Shown: in pieces, positions 24,395 through 26,737 of the stretch
Numbering within the stretch: the first letter of the stretch is position 1
Layout: every line of letters starts with the position of its first letter
Notes under the pieces: model-generated
Told to the model about the DNA's origin: nothing
The model's input: the letters and a program-made list of their open reading frames with translations, nothing else
Databases searched by the model: none
Position numbers and translations under genes: made by a program
Source: CAYTLW01 sp964438735
GTDB lineage: Bacteria > Myxococcota_A > UBA9042
NCBI GenBank assembly: GCA_964438735.1
Contig: CAYTLW010000109.1
Location: 1 to 26,737 of the forward strand
DNA length: 26,737 bases
Direction: 5' to 3'

Positions 24395-25347
24395 ACGAAC
24401 TCGAACAGCGCGACCTGCAATTCATCAGCCAAGCCGCAGCGTACCTGGAGCGACCCGGCTTCCTGGTCCGCATCAGTGGGGTATTGGGCCGGCCCGCGGA
24501 GCTCATGTTGCGCGCCCTGCCGGCCCCCGCCGAACGGCTGGTCACCCGGTCGACCGAGCGAGCGCTGCGGGCGGCCATGAAAGCCTCTCTGGCCACCCTG
24601 CGTCGCCCCCCGGAGGACGTTTCCAATCGCGACGCGTTGTCGCTTTACGGCATGACTCTGGGCTCCGGCGCGCTGCACACGGGCGCGGGATACTTCACTG
24701 GCTTCACGGGCGGCCTCATGGGCATCGCCGCGTTGCCGGTCGAGTTGCCGCTGACCACAGCCATCATGCTGCGCTCCATCGCCGACATCGCCCGCCGAAT
24801 GGGCCACGATGTGCGCGATCCTGCAGTGCAACTGGAGTGCCTGGCCGTGCTGGGACTGGGTCACGCCCAGTCACCCGCCGATGGCATGCGCGGTGGTGAC
24901 GTCATCGGCGGTGGCGACGTGCCCTTCGAGCCCGGTTACTACGCTGTACGGACCAGCCTCATCTCGGCCGTCGGCAACGCCGCACGCCATGTCGCCGGCG
25001 CCACCCCCGGAGAACTGGTCAAGGCGATGATGCGAGGCCGCGCGCCCGCACTGAGTGGCCTGCTGGCGTCCATCGCCAACCGCTTCGAACTTGTTGTCGC
25101 GCAGAAGACCATCCTGCAGCTCCTGCCAGTGCTGGGCGCGGCCACCGGCACGGCCGTCAACCTCGCCTTCCTGGATCACTTCAACGAAGTCGCCCGCTAC
25201 CACTTCGGTTTGCGGTTGCTCGAGATACGCCACGGCGATTCAGTCGTGCGAACAGCGTATGAACGGGCCTTGACCCCGCCCGGAGAGTCGTCCAAGGTCG
25301 GCAGGGTGATCGAAGGCGACATCCCGGACCCGCCCGCCAAAGTGTGA
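24391..25347 (+). CDS. EcsC-family protein
   Basis: 318 residues from ATG 24391, which overlaps the mutase stop in ATGA; no other start is needed and translational coupling is likely. It matches the EcsC family: a helical N-terminus (LEQRDLQFISQAAAYLERPG), then a hydrophobic glycine-rich centre, GAGYFTGFTGGLMGIAALP followed by VELPLTTAIMLRSIADIARRMGHD, then conserved LECLAVLGLGH. The C-terminal part has another hydrophobic stretch (LLPVLGAATGTAVNLAFLDHF) and RYHFGLRLLEIRHG. In Bacillus, EcsC is the third product of the ecsAB transporter operon and its biochemical role is unclear; homologues elsewhere often stand alone, and here no EcsA/EcsB neighbours are visible. Coupling to a B12 mutase suggests a membrane-associated accessory role in the acyl-CoA pathway, but this is inference from position only. 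Confidence 0.8.
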   Translation: MNELEQRDLQFISQAAAYLERPGFLVRISGVLGRPAELMLRALPAPAERLVTRSTERALRAAMKASLATLRRPPEDVSNRDALSLYGMTLGSGALHTGAGYFTGFTGGLMGIAALPVELPLTTAIMLRSIADIARRMGHDVRDPAVQLECLAVLGLGHAQSPADGMRGGDVIGGGDVPFEPGYYAVRTSLISAVGNAARHVAGATPGELVKAMMRGRAPALSGLLASIANRFELVVAQKTILQLLPVLGAATGTAVNLAFLDHFNEVARYHFGLRLLEIRHGDSVVRTAYERALTPPGESSKVGRVIEGDIPDPPAKV

Positions 25348-25999
25348 AGGACTATGTAGCCGGCGCCTCGCGGCCAGATCGACCAGGATCCCTAAAATCG
25401 CACAATCCTCGCGTCGGCATCGCAAGATGTGTTCACCGACCAACGACTTGTTTATAGTAAGATATTCGCCGGACAATCCGTGGAAGGCGCCACGCTGCAT
25501 GCAGAAATATCTTCCTTGATCATTGCTAATTACTATCTCATAGATGTATCTTATTTGGTTCGATCGCATCGTGCTTGATAATTGGCTAGTTTATATATAT
25601 CAAGCCTCTGCCAACATGAAGTTGGGGTCTCGTGGCCCGAACGGCCTGGCGATCGAATCGACTCTGCAGTCAGACTCCGACGTCCTGTTCGAACATCCTG
25701 ACTCCTTTGCAGGAATCGATGTCGACCTTCCGCAATCAGGTCGTTGACGAATGCTGCCCACGCACCGCGACGGCCAGGAAGGGCGCAATCGCCCGGTCGC
25801 CGTACAAGTTCGACGCTCAGCCATAAGTAGCTGACACCAAAGGTGATGCTAAGCGCCCCTGCACCGGGGCCAGGGCGCCCCAATTGAGCGTTTATCGTAT
25901 AGTTTCCGGGACTTGTGAACATCCCGCGGAGACTGCAGCATGAAATGGACGGCTGGAATCCCAGTTCCTTCGCCGCCCGTCAATTGCCCGGAGACCCAG
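25348..25999. other. Long intergenic region with AT-rich patch; no convincing gene
   Basis: Bases 25430-25620 are visibly richer in A and T than anything else in the window (for example TTTATAGTAAGATATT and GCTAATTACTATCTCATAG). The small frames across it on both strands lack ribosome binding sites and sensible composition. The patch contains an inverted repeat (25573-25605). A GC stem-loop is possible at 25853-25878 (GCGCCCCTG pairs with CAGGGCGC, one bulge). Towards the right end a candidate -10 (TATAGT, 25898-25903) lies about 100 bases before the edge gene, without a good -35. A minus-strand frame at 25551-25922 contains a membrane-like piece (LSITFGVSYLWLSVELV), which could be a remnant. 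Confidence 0.5.
25573..25605. repeat. AT-rich inverted repeat
   Basis: GCTTGATA (25573-25580) and TATCAAGC (25598-25605) are perfect reverse complements with a 17-base spacer inside the AT-rich patch. It could be an operator for a dimeric regulator or a cruciform; no T-tract follows, so it is not a standard terminator. Confidence 0.55.
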
Positions 26000-26737
26000 A
26001 TGGCTCACCAGCTCCACCCAGCGCCCTCCCCCTCCGCCACCGGTCGTATCCTTGTGGCGTTGGCGGCTGGCTTCATGCTCGCCTCCTGTGGCACCGATAC
26101 GGGCGAGAACCACCCCGAGGCCAACGCGGATTCCGCCCCAGAGGCGGGCGCCCTGGCCAACGCTGACAACGTCGCAGGCGGTCACGCTGCGGACGACCAG
26201 ACCCCTGACGGGCAAGACAACAACGCAGGCAAGTCGGGCGCAGAAGGTTGGCGTGCCATTGGTGAGAGCTCGGACGACGAGACTGCTCCCAATACAGAAA
26301 AGGCGGACCGCCCCGAAGCGGCACCTGATCCAACGCGCGGCCACGACGATCGGGGCGACGGCGCGAACAACGGTAGCCAGGGCGGCAGCAGCAAAGACAG
26401 GAAAGACGGCGGCAAGGCCGGCGACGACAGTAAGTCTGACCGCAGCTCCGACGGTGGCGATGACGGCAAGGCCGGCGGCGGTAGCAACAGTGGCAAAGAC
26501 GGCAAGGCCGGCGGCAGCTCGAAGGGCGGCGATGACGGCGAAGCTGGCGGCGGCGACAACGGTGGCAAAGACGGCAAGGCCGGCAGTGAGTCAAAGGGTG
26601 GCGACGACGGCAAGGCTGGCGGCGGCAATAACAGCGGTAGCGACGGCAAGGCCGGTGGCGATTCGAAGGGTGGCGACGACGCCAAGGCTGGCGGCGGCAA
26701 TAACAGCGGTAGCGACGGCAAGGCCGGTGGCGATTCG
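26000..26737 (+). CDS. Partial lipoprotein with 24-residue Gly/Asp/Lys repeats
   Basis: The frame is open from ATG 26000 to the right edge (246 codons, incomplete). GGAG lies 6 bases upstream. The signal peptide ends GRILVALAAGFMLASC (lipobox LASC, Cys30), so it is predicted to be an exported lipoprotein. An in-frame ATG at 25940, with its own GGAG, would add 20 residues (starting MKWTAGIPVPSP) and is a possible alternative start. After a hydrophilic Asp/Glu/Ala/Asn-rich region come four tandem 24-residue units at 26450-26521, 26522-26593, 26594-26665 and 26666-26737, with consensus KGGDDGKAGGGNNSGSDGKA plus GGDS. The chain is very polar and probably disordered or an extended stalk; it is not a strict Gly-X-Y collagen repeat, nor the RTX nonapeptide. 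Function unknown. Long frames on the opposite strand are shadows of the repeat. Confidence 0.8.
   Translation, partial: MAHQLHPAPSPSATGRILVALAAGFMLASCGTDTGENHPEANADSAPEAGALANADNVAGGHAADDQTPDGQDNNAGKSGAEGWRAIGESSDDETAPNTEKADRPEAAPDPTRGHDDRGDGANNGSQGGSSKDRKDGGKAGDDSKSDRSSDGGDDGKAGGGSNSGKDGKAGGSSKGGDDGEAGGGDNGGKDGKAGSESKGGDDGKAGGGNNSGSDGKAGGDSKGGDDAKAGGGNNSGSDGKAGGDS
26450..26737 (+). repeat. 72-bp tandem coding repeats, at least four units
   Basis: Four in-frame 72-base units lie end to end. The last two (26594-26665 and 26666-26737) are nearly identical at DNA level; the clearest difference is GGC versus GCC (Gly to Ala) in the sixth codon. The first two are more diverged. The array continues past the window edge, so the full copy number is unknown. 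This pattern of younger copies at one end suggests recent unit duplication. Confidence 0.85.

Noticed and set aside
25555..25572. GGTTCGATC resembling a tRNA T-loop
   Set aside because: The flanking bases do not form a T-stem and no acceptor or anticodon arm can be drawn around it.
25551..25922. Minus-strand 123-codon frame with a membrane-like segment
   Set aside because: No ribosome binding site, no family resemblance, and it spans the AT-rich patch. Mentioned only as a possible remnant.
26182..26721. Minus-strand Leu/Pro/Ser repeat protein at the right edge
   Set aside because: It is the reverse reading of the 72-bp repeats; the plus frame has a ribosome binding site and lipobox.
26450..26737. 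CRISPR array or RTX calcium-binding repeats
   Set aside because: Units are contiguous and in coding phase with no spacers, and the residues do not match the GGxGxDxUx nonapeptide.

Overview
The window is high-GC, tightly packed bacterial DNA with mostly short intergenic gaps. Several predicted lipoproteins, FG-GAP/VCBS repeat proteins ending in ASPIC/UnbV domains, a pilin-like protein with a DLDCDGVYSTF motif and an SUMF1-type lipoprotein together suggest a Gram-negative predator- or myxobacteria-like lineage (Myxococcota/Bradymonadota and relatives). This is inferred from gene content only; no taxonomic marker gene is present.

Layout from left to right: (1) a partial small gene at the left edge (possible four-helix-bundle protein) and a non-coding repeat-rich stretch with a hexamer array; (2) a very large surface lipoprotein made of three tandem FG-GAP/ASPIC modules on the minus strand; (3) a divergent plus-strand run of three membrane proteins (LPG-synthase/flippase-like, a GT39/ArnT-like glycosyltransferase, and an unrecognised polytopic protein with a large C-terminal domain), probably an envelope glycan or glycolipid operon; (4) two minus-strand genes, an unrecognised soluble protein and an SUMF1-fold lipoprotein; (5) a TerC-family membrane protein; (6) a second, single-module FG-GAP/ASPIC lipoprotein that is a paralogue of the large one; (7) a plus-strand TPR-like lipoprotein, convergent with a two-gene minus-strand unit of a four-repeat lipoprotein and a pilin-like membrane-anchored protein.

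The most informative block is 19586-25347, four plus-strand genes read from a recognisable promoter. They are a divergent medium-chain dehydrogenase/reductase related to crotonyl-CoA carboxylase/reductase, a long acyl-CoA dehydrogenase with the N-terminal extension typical of (2S)-methylsuccinyl-CoA dehydrogenase, an ethylmalonyl-CoA-mutase-type B12 enzyme, and an EcsC-family protein whose start overlaps the mutase stop by 4 bases. This looks like an ethylmalonyl-CoA-pathway cassette, the carbon-assimilation or extender-unit route from crotonyl-CoA to methylsuccinyl-CoA and mesaconyl-CoA. Its reductase does not show the usual carboxylase motif, so the cassette may serve a variant pathway.

The right end passes through about 650 bases without a convincing gene, including an unusually AT-rich patch with an inverted repeat. 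It then enters a lipoprotein gene with 24-residue Gly/Asp/Lys repeats that runs off the edge. Most other long open frames in this GC-rich sequence are antisense or out-of-phase shadows of these genes.
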